From NCBI GenBank assembly GCA_949287365.1, contig CASEGC010000004.1, positions 1-39,016 of the forward strand: a stretch of DNA of 39,016 nt. Reading direction: 5' to 3'. Below the pieces are notes generated by a model, which saw nothing but the letters and a program-made list of their open reading frames with translations, was not told where the DNA came from and made no database searches. The position numbers and the translations under genes are program-made. The DNA comes from an uncultured Parabacteroides sp. (GTDB lineage Bacteria; Bacteroidota; Bacteroidia; Bacteroidales; Tannerellaceae). Shown here in pieces: positions 1-7,810 of the stretch. Numbering within the stretch: the stretch's first letter is position 1; every line of letters starts with the position of its first letter.

Positions 1-318
1 CAAAAGCAACGGCGCCTGGAGGTCTCCCGACACCTTGACATGCGCCCCTTCCTCCAGATAAACGGTTACCCAATGCTTCCTATTCTCCAGAAAGAGCGTA
101 ACGCAATGAAACCCACCTTCCTTTTGCTTAAGATCAAACCGACCCGGCTTCGCGCACGTCACCGTATCTACCTTCTTATAGTTGTCTTTCTCGAAAACAG
201 CGTAAACTGTCTGGTCCTCCAAATTCGAAAGCTCTCCCTCAATCCGGTAGACATAATCCTTGCTACACGACAATAGGCAAAGCATAAATCCCATGATAAA
301 CATCAATCGCTTTATCAT
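1..318 (-). CDS. Lipoprotein, probable DUF4369/thioredoxin-family N-terminus (partial)
   Basis: The frame opens at an ATG at 318 and stays open to the left edge (106 residues), so the C-terminal part lies outside the window. The N-terminus MIKRLMFIMGFMLCLLSC is a lipoprotein signal peptide with lipobox LLSC, so the mature protein should start at Cys18 and be lipid-anchored. The following residues (EGELSNLEDQTVYAVFEKD, then VTVYLEEGAHVKVSGDL) resemble the DUF4369 beta-sandwich found at the N-terminus of Bacteroidota AhpC/TSA-type thiol-disulfide lipoproteins. The family assignment is inference from a fragment, and no thioredoxin CxxC is visible because that region would be off the edge. A weak -7-like box (TACCTTTA on the minus strand, 356-363) lies upstream. 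Confidence 0.75.
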   Translation of the reverse strand, partial: MIKRLMFIMGFMLCLLSCSKDYVYRIEGELSNLEDQTVYAVFEKDNYKKVDTVTCAKPGRFDLKQKEGGFHCVTLFLENRKHWVTVYLEEGAHVKVSGDLQAPLLL

Positions 319-422
319 AAAAAACTTCTCCAACTCACGCATAATTATAATTCGGCCTAAAGGTAAGCATTTTTTCTAAACTACATCTTATTTATAATAA
401 AATTAACTTGACGCATAACAAA

Positions 423-450
423 AAGGCGCAGGACCAAAATCCTACGCCTT
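423..450 (-). terminator. Rho-independent terminator of pckA
   Basis: On the minus strand an 11-bp stem (AAGGCGTAGGA / TCCTGCGCCTT, one G-U pair) closes a short loop and runs directly into a T-rich tail. It sits 45 nt after the pckA stop codon. Confidence 0.8.
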
Positions 451-494
451 CTTCGCTACAATTATTTAATAAACTTACAATCCTTTTTTGGACA

Positions 495-2102
495 TTACAA
501 TTTCGGACCTGCGGCAACCAAAGCCTTACCAGCCTCATTACCCTCGAACTTAGCGAAGTTCTTGATGAAGCGACCAGCCAAATCCTTAGCCTTCTCTTCC
601 CACTTGCAAGCGCAATCGTAAGTATCGCGCGGGTCAAGAATCTTCGGATCAACACCTGGCAATTCCGTCGGAACAACGAAATCGAAGTATGGGATAGTCT
701 TCGTCGGAGCCTTGTCAATAGAACCATCCAAGATAGCGTCGATAATACCACGCGTATCGCGGATAGAAATACGTTTACCCGTACCGTTCCAACCCGTGTT
801 CACCAAGTAAGCCTTAGCGCCAACTTTCTCCATCTTCTTAACCAACTCCTCAGCGTATTTCGTCGGGTGCAAGCTCAAGAAAGCGGCACCGAAGCAAGCG
901 GAGAACGTCGGAGTCGGCTCCGTGATACCACGCTCCGTACCAGCCAACTTAGCGGTGAAACCAGACAAGAAGTAATACTTAGCCTGCTCAGCGTTCAAGA
1001 TAGAAACTGGAGGCAATACACCAAACGCATCAGCTGATAAGAAAATCACTTGATGAGCGTGCGGGCCTTTAGAAACCGGCTTAACAATATTGTTGATATG
1101 ATAAATAGGATAAGATACACGCGTGTTCTCCGTTACGCTCTTATCGGCGAAGTCAATCTTACCATTCGCGTCAACCGTTACGTTCTCCAACAGAGCGTCA
1201 CGTTTGATAGCGTTGTAAATATCCGGCTCGCTCTCCTTATCCAAGTTGATAACTTTCGCGTAGCAACCACCCTCGTAGTTGAATACGCCCTCGTCGTCCC
1301 ATCCGTGCTCGTCGTCACCAATCAACAGACGTTTCGGATCCGTAGACAACGTAGTCTTACCTGTACCAGACAGACCGAAGAAGATAGCCGTATCCGTACC
1401 TTCCATGTTCGTATTAGCCGAGCAGTGCATAGAAGCGATACCACGCAACGGGTTCAAGTAGTTCATGATAGAGAAGATACCCTTCTTCATCTCACCACCA
1501 TACCAAGTATTCAGGATTACTTGCTCGTTGGTCTTCAAGTTAAACACGGTAGCCGTTTCAGAGTTCAAGCCCAGTTCCTTGTAGTTCTCTACTTTCGCTT
1601 TAGCGGCGTTGAAAGAAACGAAATCAGGCTCGCCATAGTTGGCCAACTCCTCCTCCGTCGGACGGATAAACATATTCTTTACGAAGTGAGCTTGCCATGC
1701 GACCTCCATGATGAAACGAACTTTCAGACGAGTAGCGGGGTTAGCGCCACAGAAAGTATCCATCACGAACAGACGTTTACCGCTCAACTGCTTAACGGCC
1801 TTAGCCTTCAAGTCAGCCCAAGCCTCCTCGGAGCAAGGCTTGTTATCGTTTTTATATTCGTCAGAAGTCCACCATACAGTGTCTTTGCTGGCCTCATTAT
1901 ATACGAAGAATTTATCCTTAGGAGAACGGCCCGTATAGATACCGGTCATTACATTAACGGCACCCAGTTCAGTAACTTGGCCTTTTTCGTAGCCTTCAAG
2001 ACCCTCTTTAGTCTCTTCAGCGAACAATACTTCATAAGACGGGTTGTGGAGGATTTCCTTCACGTCGGTAATACCGTACTTGCTTAAATCTAAATTAGCC
2101 AT
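495..2102 (-). CDS. pckA: Phosphoenolpyruvate carboxykinase (ATP)
   Basis: This 535-residue cytosolic enzyme interconverts oxaloacetate + ATP with PEP + CO2 + ADP. In Bacteroidota it can run in the CO2-fixing direction, feeding the succinate/propionate fermentation route (family knowledge). Visible signatures are the substrate-binding GRSPKDKF (about residues 58-65), the metal/substrate segment YGGEMKKG (201-208), and the PEPCK-specific P-loop [11 protein letters not shown] (243-253) followed by the metal-binding IGDDEHGW. The length is typical of the ATP-dependent family. The ATG at 2102 has an AT-rich upstream stretch with no Shine-Dalgarno, usual for Bacteroidetes. The gene is monocistronic: it has its own promoter box about 120 nt upstream and a clear terminator downstream. 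Confidence 0.97.
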   Translation of the reverse strand: MANLDLSKYGITDVKEILHNPSYEVLFAEETKEGLEGYEKGQVTELGAVNVMTGIYTGRSPKDKFFVYNEASKDTVWWTSDEYKNDNKPCSEEAWADLKAKAVKQLSGKRLFVMDTFCGANPATRLKVRFIMEVAWQAHFVKNMFIRPTEEELANYGEPDFVSFNAAKAKVENYKELGLNSETATVFNLKTNEQVILNTWYGGEMKKGIFSIMNYLNPLRGIASMHCSANTNMEGTDTAIFFGLSGTGKTTLSTDPKRLLIGDDEHGWDDEGVFNYEGGCYAKVINLDKESEPDIYNAIKRDALLENVTVDANGKIDFADKSVTENTRVSYPIYHINNIVKPVSKGPHAHQVIFLSADAFGVLPPVSILNAEQAKYYFLSGFTAKLAGTERGITEPTPTFSACFGAAFLSLHPTKYAEELVKKMEKVGAKAYLVNTGWNGTGKRISIRDTRGIIDAILDGSIDKAPTKTIPYFDFVVPTELPGVDPKILDPRDTYDCACKWEEKAKDLAGRFIKNFAKFEGNEAGKALVAAGPKL

Positions 2103-2221
2103 CTTGTAAATTAATTTAAATGATTGACTTTATGTAACTTTTCTCTACTACCTATTCGTTCGTCACAAGGTCTTTTCTCATCGTCATCTTTTCGCCTTTA
2201 GTCCGCCTTGTAATCGCGGTA

Positions 2222-2229
2222 CAAAAGTA
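2222..2229 (-). promoter_or_regulatory. Probable pckA promoter, -7 box
   Basis: Read on the minus strand the box is TACTTTTG, a full match to the Bacteroidetes -7 consensus TAnnTTTG, placed in an AT-rich gap. No good -33 TTG is seen at the usual spacing, so the call rests on the -7 box. Transcription would start near 2215 and give a leader of roughly 110 nt. Confidence 0.5.
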
Positions 2230-2401
2230 ATATATTTTTTTGTCACTCACTGCTTATTAAGGAAATTTTTCAGTATTAATCCCGCTTTTCCATGCTATTA
2301 ACAAAAGCGATCGCCGATTGTCATCTTGGCTTTGCAATTCGGTCTCGCAACGGTCCAAACAAGACGGATTCCAGCCTTCAGAAACCCTCGTTTTTTCCTT
2401 T

Positions 2402-2467
2402 CGAAGAGAATTTCATTTTCCTTCGAAGGAAAATAGATTTTCTTCCGAAGGGAATTTTATTTTCTCT
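2402..2467. repeat. Three 22-bp hairpin-forming tandem repeats
   Basis: Three contiguous 22-bp units begin at 2402, 2424 and 2446. Each has the form CGAAGGRAAATnnATTTTCYTY, with degenerate neighbours on both sides. Every unit is itself an inverted repeat, and the junction of units 1 and 2 forms a perfect 20-bp palindrome at 2415-2434 around CTTCGAAG. The array lies between the korB terminator and the pckA promoter. Function is unknown. Confidence 0.75.
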
Positions 2468-2482
2468 CAAAGAAAAAAAGTC

Positions 2483-2543
2483 GGAGCGTACACCAAACGC
2501 TTTCCGCCTCATTTATAGCTCAAAAACGTTTGATGTACGCCCC
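2483..2543 (-). terminator. Rho-independent terminator of the kor operon
   Basis: On the minus strand GGGGCGTACATCAAACG (2543-2527) pairs with CGTTTGGTGTACGCTCC (2499-2483). The stem is about 17 bp with G-U pairs, the loop is 27 nt, and the stem is followed by GACTTTTTTTCT. It starts about 27 nt after the korB stop. Confidence 0.8.
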
Positions 2544-2569
2544 TATCATCCGAACGAGTCACCCGTTCG

Positions 2570-3586
2570 TTATTTTATTTCCCAAACCTCGCCTTGCATC
2601 AGCAAGTCTTTCAGCTTCCGGGTAGGCATTTTCGCCTGCACCTCGGCGAGCTGCTGGTGTACCGCCTCATCGTAAGTCGGTCCCTCCACGTCGCGGATAA
2701 CTCCCAATGCCACCGGCATATCGCCACCCATCATCGCCAACATCATGTGCAACGTATTATCCTTCTCATGGGCGTCGTGCACCAAGATATCGTCCATCGT
2801 ATAACCGTCTTGTCCAATCGTGACCGACTTCAGTTTCAAGCCGTCCAATACGATACCTTTATCACGGTTCGCTCCATAAATCATCTTTTCGCCGTGACGC
2901 AGGAAAATCGTACGGTCCGCACGGACATCCTTATCGGTGATTTTCTTATGGATACCATCGTTGAAAATCACGCAATTCACCAATACTTCCGTTACGGAAG
3001 CCCCTTTGTGACGGGCGGATGCCGCCAAAATCTCCGTCGTGTTCTTCAAATCCACGTCGATAGCGCGGGCGAAGAAATTCCCTCGCGCGCCCAACGCCAG
3101 CTCCGCGGGGATAAATGGGTCCTCCACCGTGCCATAAGGCGAGCTCTTGGAGACGAACCCGCGATCGGATGTCGGAGAATACTGTCCTTTCGTCAATCCG
3201 TAAATCTTATTGTTGAACAGGACGATGTTCAAATCCACGTTACGGCGTACGGCGTGGATGAAATGGTTACCGCCAATCGCCAAGCAATCGCCATCACCGG
3301 TAATCAACCAGACACTCAGGTCCGGACGAGCGGTCTTCACGCCCGTGGCTATCGCCGCGCCACGCCCGTGAATCGTATGAAAACCATACGTATTCATATA
3401 ATAAGGAAGGCGCGAGGAACATCCGATACCGGAGATAACCGCCATCTGAGAGGGAGCCACCCCGACCTCCGCCATCGCCTTATGCAAACAATTCAACACC
3501 GCATGGTCGCCACATCCCGGACACCAACGTACATACTGATCGCTCTTATAATCTTTCGGTTGATATTTCATTTCTTCTGTTGCCAT
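2570..3586 (-). CDS. korB: 2-oxoglutarate (2-oxoacid):ferredoxin oxidoreductase, beta subunit
   Basis: This is the 338-residue thiamine-diphosphate-binding subunit of a CoA-dependent 2-oxoacid:ferredoxin oxidoreductase, which interconverts 2-oxoglutarate and succinyl-CoA + CO2 with ferredoxin as electron carrier. The N-terminal WCPGCGDH (Cys22, Cys25), Cys56 in GIGCSS and Cys205 in VNCVIF match the four ligands of the single [4Fe-4S] cluster of this family. The TPP/Mg site is GDGD...NN (residues 97-100 and 125-126). The gene follows korA with only a 3-nt gap, so the two are translated from one transcript. A strong terminator follows. No separate korC/korD ferredoxin gene is present nearby. 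Substrate choice (2-oxoglutarate rather than another 2-oxoacid) is inferred from overall similarity. Confidence 0.93.
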   Translation of the reverse strand: MATEEMKYQPKDYKSDQYVRWCPGCGDHAVLNCLHKAMAEVGVAPSQMAVISGIGCSSRLPYYMNTYGFHTIHGRGAAIATGVKTARPDLSVWLITGDGDCLAIGGNHFIHAVRRNVDLNIVLFNNKIYGLTKGQYSPTSDRGFVSKSSPYGTVEDPFIPAELALGARGNFFARAIDVDLKNTTEILAASARHKGASVTEVLVNCVIFNDGIHKKITDKDVRADRTIFLRHGEKMIYGANRDKGIVLDGLKLKSVTIGQDGYTMDDILVHDAHEKDNTLHMMLAMMGGDMPVALGVIRDVEGPTYDEAVHQQLAEVQAKMPTRKLKDLLMQGEVWEIK

Positions 3587-3589
3587 TGC

Positions 3590-5443
3590 TTATGCCTCCA
3601 ATATTTTAGTGAATTCCTCGACCAATCTGGCCACGATAAACGGTTGTCCTTTCACGCGGTTGAAACGATACGGATTGAATCCGGGCACTTTCCCGCGCAG
3701 GTAATTGGCGAACTGGCCGTTGTTCTGCTCGGCTACGACCACTTTCTTGTACTTCAAAAGGACCTCGGCCGTGTTCTTCGGAAGCGGATTGATAAACTTG
3801 AAATGAGCGAGCGCCACTTTCTTACCGTTTTCCTGCATCGTCTCCATCGTCTCGTACAGGTGTCCGTAAGTGCCACCCCAACCCACGATAAGCAGGTCGG
3901 CGTCCTCGTCGCCAATCACCTCCAATTCCGGGATGTAATCCGCTATCTTATCAATCTTGGCCTGACGAGTCGTCACCATCTTCTGGTGGTTGGCGGGGTC
4001 GGTAGAGATCGCGCTGGTCTCATAGTCCTTCTCCAACCCACCTAAGCGGTGCATGAATCCTTCCGTTCCCGGAATCGCCCAATAACGGACAAGGCTTTCC
4101 TGGTCGCGGCGATAAGGTTTCCAAACCTTCTCGTCCTTATAGTTGGATACATAATTCGGCTTAATCTCCGGATACTTATCCAAATCCGGAATACGCCAAG
4201 CGGAAGAACCGTTGGCGATGAACGCGTCAGTCAACAAGATAACCGGCGTCATGTGCTCTACCGCCAGCTTACATGCCCAAAAAGCCGCGTCGAAACAATC
4301 GGTCGGCGTAGAAGCCGCCACCACTACCGCCGGGCTCTCACCGTTACGGCCATACAACGCCTGCATCAAATCGGTCTGCTCGCTCTTCGTCGGCATACCC
4401 GTGGAAGGACCACCGCGCTGCACGTCGATAACGACCAACGGCAACTCCGCGATGACCGCCAAGCCTATCGCCTCGCTCTTCAACGCCAATCCCGGACCGG
4501 AGGTGGAGGTAACCGCCAGGCAACCGGCGAAGCTGGCTCCTATCGCGGTACAAACACCAGCTATCTCGTCCTCCGCCTGAACCGTGATAACGCCCAAGTC
4601 CTTGCGTTTGGACAACTCATGCAAGATATCGGTAGCGGGAGTGATGGGATAGCTACCCAAGAACAGACGCAATCCCGCCTTCTCCGCAGCGGCTGTCAGT
4701 CCGTAAGAGGTAGCCTTGTTTCCGTTCACGTCCGTATAGAATCCCGGCTCGGCCTTCTTGCTCTCGATGCGGTAAGTGGAGACCGAGGCGTGGATGTTAT
4801 GCCCATAATTGTAACCGTCCGTCAACGCCTTGATATTGGCCTTGGCTATCACGGGTTTCTTCGCGAACTTGTTCTGCAGCATGTGCATCGCCTCCTCCAA
4901 CGGACGCTCGAACAACCAGCAGACAAGCCCTAAAGCGAACATGTTCTTGCAACGGAGCGCGGATTTGTTGTCCAGCCCGAAATCGGCCAAGCCGTCTTTC
5001 ACCATCGTGGAGATAGGAGCCGCCACAACCTGAACGCCTGTCAGCCCCAACTCGGTAAAGGGGTCATCGGTCGTGTACAAGGCCTTTTCCAAATCGCTCT
5101 TCTTGAAAGAATCCGTGTCAATCAAAACGATAGCGTTGGGTTTCAGATGTTTCACGTTCACCTTCAGCGCGGCGGGATTCATCGCCACCAATACGTCGGC
5201 CTTATCGCCCGGCGTGAAAATCTTACGAGACCCCAAGTGCACTTGAAATCCGGATACGCCACTCAGCGTGCCTTGAGGAGCGCGCACTTCCGCAGGATAG
5301 TCCGGGAAGGTCGATATCTCGTTCCCGAAAATAGCGGATAGGTTCGAGAAGATCGTGCCGGTTAACTGCATACCGTCTCCGGAGTCTCCGGAGAAACGAA
5401 TAACGACCTTCTCCAATGTCTTAACTTTTGTCTGTTCTGCCAT
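3590..5443 (-). CDS. korA: 2-oxoglutarate (2-oxoacid):ferredoxin oxidoreductase, fused gamma-alpha subunit
   Basis: This 617-residue subunit partners korB. Residues ~10-190 form the gamma domain (RFSGDSGDGMQLTG near the start), and residues ~230-600 form the pyrimidine-binding/alpha domain with YPITPATD, the QAEDEIAG segment and RGGPSTGMPTKSEQ, all typical of KorA-type fused subunits. The enzyme is cytosolic and probably supplies 2-oxoglutarate by reductive carboxylation of succinyl-CoA, or the reverse, in an anaerobe without a complete oxidative TCA cycle (family knowledge). The ATG at 5443 opens the operon. A near-consensus -7 box (AAGTTTTG, minus strand, 5500-5507, one mismatch) is the best promoter candidate. 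Confidence 0.93.
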   Translation of the reverse strand: MAEQTKVKTLEKVVIRFSGDSGDGMQLTGTIFSNLSAIFGNEISTFPDYPAEVRAPQGTLSGVSGFQVHLGSRKIFTPGDKADVLVAMNPAALKVNVKHLKPNAIVLIDTDSFKKSDLEKALYTTDDPFTELGLTGVQVVAAPISTMVKDGLADFGLDNKSALRCKNMFALGLVCWLFERPLEEAMHMLQNKFAKKPVIAKANIKALTDGYNYGHNIHASVSTYRIESKKAEPGFYTDVNGNKATSYGLTAAAEKAGLRLFLGSYPITPATDILHELSKRKDLGVITVQAEDEIAGVCTAIGASFAGCLAVTSTSGPGLALKSEAIGLAVIAELPLVVIDVQRGGPSTGMPTKSEQTDLMQALYGRNGESPAVVVAASTPTDCFDAAFWACKLAVEHMTPVILLTDAFIANGSSAWRIPDLDKYPEIKPNYVSNYKDEKVWKPYRRDQESLVRYWAIPGTEGFMHRLGGLEKDYETSAISTDPANHQKMVTTRQAKIDKIADYIPELEVIGDEDADLLIVGWGGTYGHLYETMETMQENGKKVALAHFKFINPLPKNTAEVLLKYKKVVVAEQNNGQFANYLRGKVPGFNPYRFNRVKGQPFIVARLVEEFTKILEA

Positions 5444-5529
5444 AATAAACTTTATTAGCTTTATCGCTTTTGGTATTTAGATTAGCCGCGAAGTAATAAC
5501 AAAACTTATCGAATTCAAAACTTTTCACG

Positions 5530-6741
5530 CTAAAAAGCGGACAAGTACAAGTCCAAATTATTTGAAGATAGATTAAAATGGTCGGAGACGTAGCTGTTCA
5601 CCGTTTTCCCGCAATACATATAGACGCCGCGACGGAAACCATTATCGGATTTGATGAGCCCCTGCACGGAACCGGCGTCGCCCAGCGAGAAGAGCGTCGG
5701 CACGAGAATATTGCTGTAAGCCATCGACGTGGTACGGGCCACTCGGTTGCTGATGTTCAGTTTGCAATAGTGCAACACGCCGTATCGCTCGAAGATGGCC
5801 GGGTCCTCTTTCGACAGGCAGCAGGTCGTCTCGAAACAACCGCCCTGGCTGACCCGCAAGTCTATCACCAGCGCGCCTTTCTTCATCGTGCGCACCAAGT
5901 CGGCGGCGATGACGTAGCGGTGCCGCGTGTTGATGTAGCGCATCGCCCCGATGACCACGTCCGCGCTAAGGAATGCGTTACGCAACACGTTCGGATGGAA
6001 CGTGGAGGTGAAAAGGCCCCGCCCCAAGGCCTGCTGGATAATCCGCAACTTATGGATGTCGTCGTCGAACACCTTCACCGACGCGCCCAACGCCAAAGCC
6101 GCTCTCGCGGCCACCGTACCGGCGTTGCCCGCCCCGATAATCACCACCTCCGTAGGCGATACGCCCGGAATGCCACCCAGCAGGATGCCTTTTCCGCCTT
6201 GCGTATTGCTCAGCAGCTCGGAGGCGATGGTGATGGCGGCGGCTCCCTCTATCTCGGAGGTGACGTTCAACACCGGCAAATGGTTGTATTGGTCCGCCAT
6301 CAGCTCGTAGGCGAGCGCGGTGATTCGCTTCGCCATCATCAGCTCGAACGCCTGCTGGGTGAACATATTGAATTGCACTAACGAGAAAAGCGCACTTCGG
6401 GGGCGCATCAAGGCGACCTCCTCCGCCAGCGGGGGCAGCATCTTCAGTATGATGTCGGCCTGATAGACGGCGGCGGGCGTGTCCACGATTTCCGCCCCCG
6501 CCTCGGAGTAATGATTGTCCGAATAGTTAATACCCAGCCCGGCGCCCGTCTCCACCAGCACCCGATGGCCGTAGTCGGTCAGCATCCCGACCGCCTCCGG
6601 CGTCAGCGGCAAACGCCGCTCCTCCTCGCGCCGCTCGCGGGGAATCCCGATAAGCAACCTGTTATTCACCTGACAAATCTCCCTCAATAATTCTTGCGGG
6701 ATATATGCGCCCCGCTCCCGCTGGTTGTCGTTCGTTTCCAT
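5530..6741 (-). CDS. Alanine dehydrogenase-family protein with substituted catalytic residues
   Basis: This 403-residue protein of the Ala dehydrogenase/PNT family has an N-terminal catalytic half (IGIPRERREEERR, K100 in ILKMLPP), a Rossmann motif GAGNAG (203-208) and the conserved QGGCFET. Compared by memory with Mycobacterium tuberculosis Ald, Arg15 and Lys75 are kept (R43, K100). The catalytic His96 position is Gln123 (SLVQFN instead of FLHLA), and the Asp270 position is Ser298 (VSQGG instead of IDQGG). Reductive amination of pyruvate is therefore not assured. It may be a related NAD(P)-dependent dehydrogenase or a non-catalytic homologue. It has a ~28-residue N-terminal extension with no alternative internal Met. 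It follows aroK by 15 nt and is likely co-transcribed with it. Confidence 0.8.
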   Translation of the reverse strand: METNDNQRERGAYIPQELLREICQVNNRLLIGIPRERREEERRLPLTPEAVGMLTDYGHRVLVETGAGLGINYSDNHYSEAGAEIVDTPAAVYQADIILKMLPPLAEEVALMRPRSALFSLVQFNMFTQQAFELMMAKRITALAYELMADQYNHLPVLNVTSEIEGAAAITIASELLSNTQGGKGILLGGIPGVSPTEVVIIGAGNAGTVAARAALALGASVKVFDDDIHKLRIIQQALGRGLFTSTFHPNVLRNAFLSADVVIGAMRYINTRHRYVIAADLVRTMKKGALVIDLRVSQGGCFETTCCLSKEDPAIFERYGVLHYCKLNISNRVARTTSMAYSNILVPTLFSLGDAGSVQGLIKSDNGFRRGVYMYCGKTVNSYVSDHFNLSSNNLDLYLSAF

Positions 6742-6756
6742 GGTCTGTCCTGATTT

Positions 6757-7278
6757 TTAGATAAACCGCATCAAAGAGGCTGATATCTCGCGCACGTCCG
6801 AGTCCGTCATCATCCGGTCCGCGTCGAACACGACCGCGGCCCGCGTGTAAAAAGGTTCCCTTTTCGTCAGGCTGTCCGCGATAAACGCGCGCAGCTCCTC
6901 TCCGGAACGTCCCGCCAGCACCGGACGGGTGTGCTTGCACAGCTCCAGACGCTTCGCCAACTCCTCCACCGACACCTTCAGGTAGATGGTCGTCCCGCTG
7001 GCGTTCATGAACTCCATATTGTCGAAGAAACAGGGCGTACCGCCGCCCGTGGATATCAGCACGTCCTCGAACGCCGCCACCTCATGCAGCATGTTGCGCT
7101 CGATTTTCCGAAAGCCCTCCTCGCCTTTCTCCGCGAAAATCTGGGAGATGGTCTTCCGGTAACGCCCCTCTATGAAATAGTCCAAATCGATGAACGAGAG
7201 TCCCGCAAGCTTGGCGAGCGCCTTGCCTACCGTGGTCTTTCCCGCGCCCATGTATCCGACCAGAAAAATACGTCTCAT
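6757..7278 (-). CDS. aroK: Shikimate kinase
   Basis: The 173-residue cytosolic kinase phosphorylates shikimate to shikimate-3-phosphate in the chorismate pathway. Walker A is GYMGAGKTT (8-16). The shikimate-binding DLD (about 32-34), FRKIE (57-61), STGGG (76-80) and the LID arginine in CKHTRPVL are all present. The length is standard for AroK. The ATG at 7278 is the only sensible start. The Ald-like gene follows after 15 nt, so they probably form a two-gene operon, a pairing with no obvious pathway link. No clear -7 box was found immediately upstream. Confidence 0.96.
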   Translation of the reverse strand: MRRIFLVGYMGAGKTTVGKALAKLAGLSFIDLDYFIEGRYRKTISQIFAEKGEEGFRKIERNMLHEVAAFEDVLISTGGGTPCFFDNMEFMNASGTTIYLKVSVEELAKRLELCKHTRPVLAGRSGEELRAFIADSLTKREPFYTRAAVVFDADRMMTDSDVREISASLMRFI

Positions 7279-7390
7279 AAAATAATCGTTTTCGCGAATG
7301 TAGCCTTTTTCCGCTTACGAGACGTCGTTCCGAGGGACAAAAAAACCGTTTCGCGCCCCGCCGACCTATATCGGGAGCGCGAGAACCTTC

Positions 7391-7515
7391 GTTTTTTTGA
7401 TGAAGATATAGGTATCTGTCAAAAAAACCTCTTGTTTTTGATAAAGATATAGGTATCCGTCAAAAAAACCTCTTATTTTTGATGAAGATATAGATATCCG
7501 TCAAAAACAACCCCT
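7391..7515. repeat. Three ~41-43-bp tandem repeats, each an inverted repeat
   Basis: Units lie at 7391-7433, 7434-7474 and 7475-7515. The core reads TTTTTGATGAAGATA-tagg-TATCCGTCAAAAA, so each unit can fold with paired TTTTTGA/TCAAAAA and GATA/TATC arms. The array lies in the 532-bp gap between aroK and the DUF6383 gene, which holds no convincing gene. On either side are shorter GC-rich inverted motifs (CCGACCTATATCGG near 7360, CCGACAGAGGTCGG near 7527). Confidence 0.75.
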
Positions 7516-7551
7516 CGGGCGACCCGCCGACAGAGGTCGGGAAAGCGAAAA

Positions 7552-7590
7552 AGGAGATGCCTTCCGGGCCCAGCCCGTCCGACATCTCCT
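7552..7590 (-). terminator. Probable terminator downstream of DUF6383 gene 1
   Basis: On the minus strand AGGAGATG (7590-7583) pairs with CATCTCCT (7559-7552) around a GC-rich loop and is followed by TTTTCGC. It is the first hairpin with a T tail downstream of the surface-protein gene, but it lies 220 nt beyond the stop codon. Confidence 0.55.
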
Positions 7591-7674
7591 CCTTTTCGTT
7601 TTTCAAGACCGCCGCTCCTCACGGAGAAGCGAGCCTTTTTCTTTTTACTTTACTTTTAGTATTAATATTAATTC

Positions 7675-7776
7675 CTGTCCGCTTGTTCGCCCTCGCGGGA
7701 TACTTGACCCCTCAGTCACGCTTCGCATGACAGCTCCCCTATTTTAGGGGAGCTTGTCTTTGGGTCGCACGGACAG
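7675..7776 (-). repeat. 102-bp structured 3' element, copy 1
   Basis: It starts 34 nt after the stop of the first DUF6383 gene. Outer arms CTGTCCG (7675-7681) and CGGACAG (7770-7776) enclose a GTCAC...TGAC hairpin and a perfect 9-bp stem AGCTCCCCT (7732-7740) / AGGGGAGCT (7746-7754). The same 102-bp block occurs at 36585-36686 with two substitutions. It could be a conserved 3'-UTR structure or a REP-like element. Confidence 0.7.
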
Positions 7777-7810
7777 TCTTGTTTTATTTAATTGTTCGTT
7801 TTTACCTTAT

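Noticed and set aside
1050..2087. Long plus-strand frame opposite pckA
   Set aside because: Antisense shadow of a highly conserved gene; its peptide matches no family.
2594..4933. Long plus-strand frames opposite korA/korB
   Set aside because: Shadows of the ferredoxin oxidoreductase genes with no recognisable protein features.
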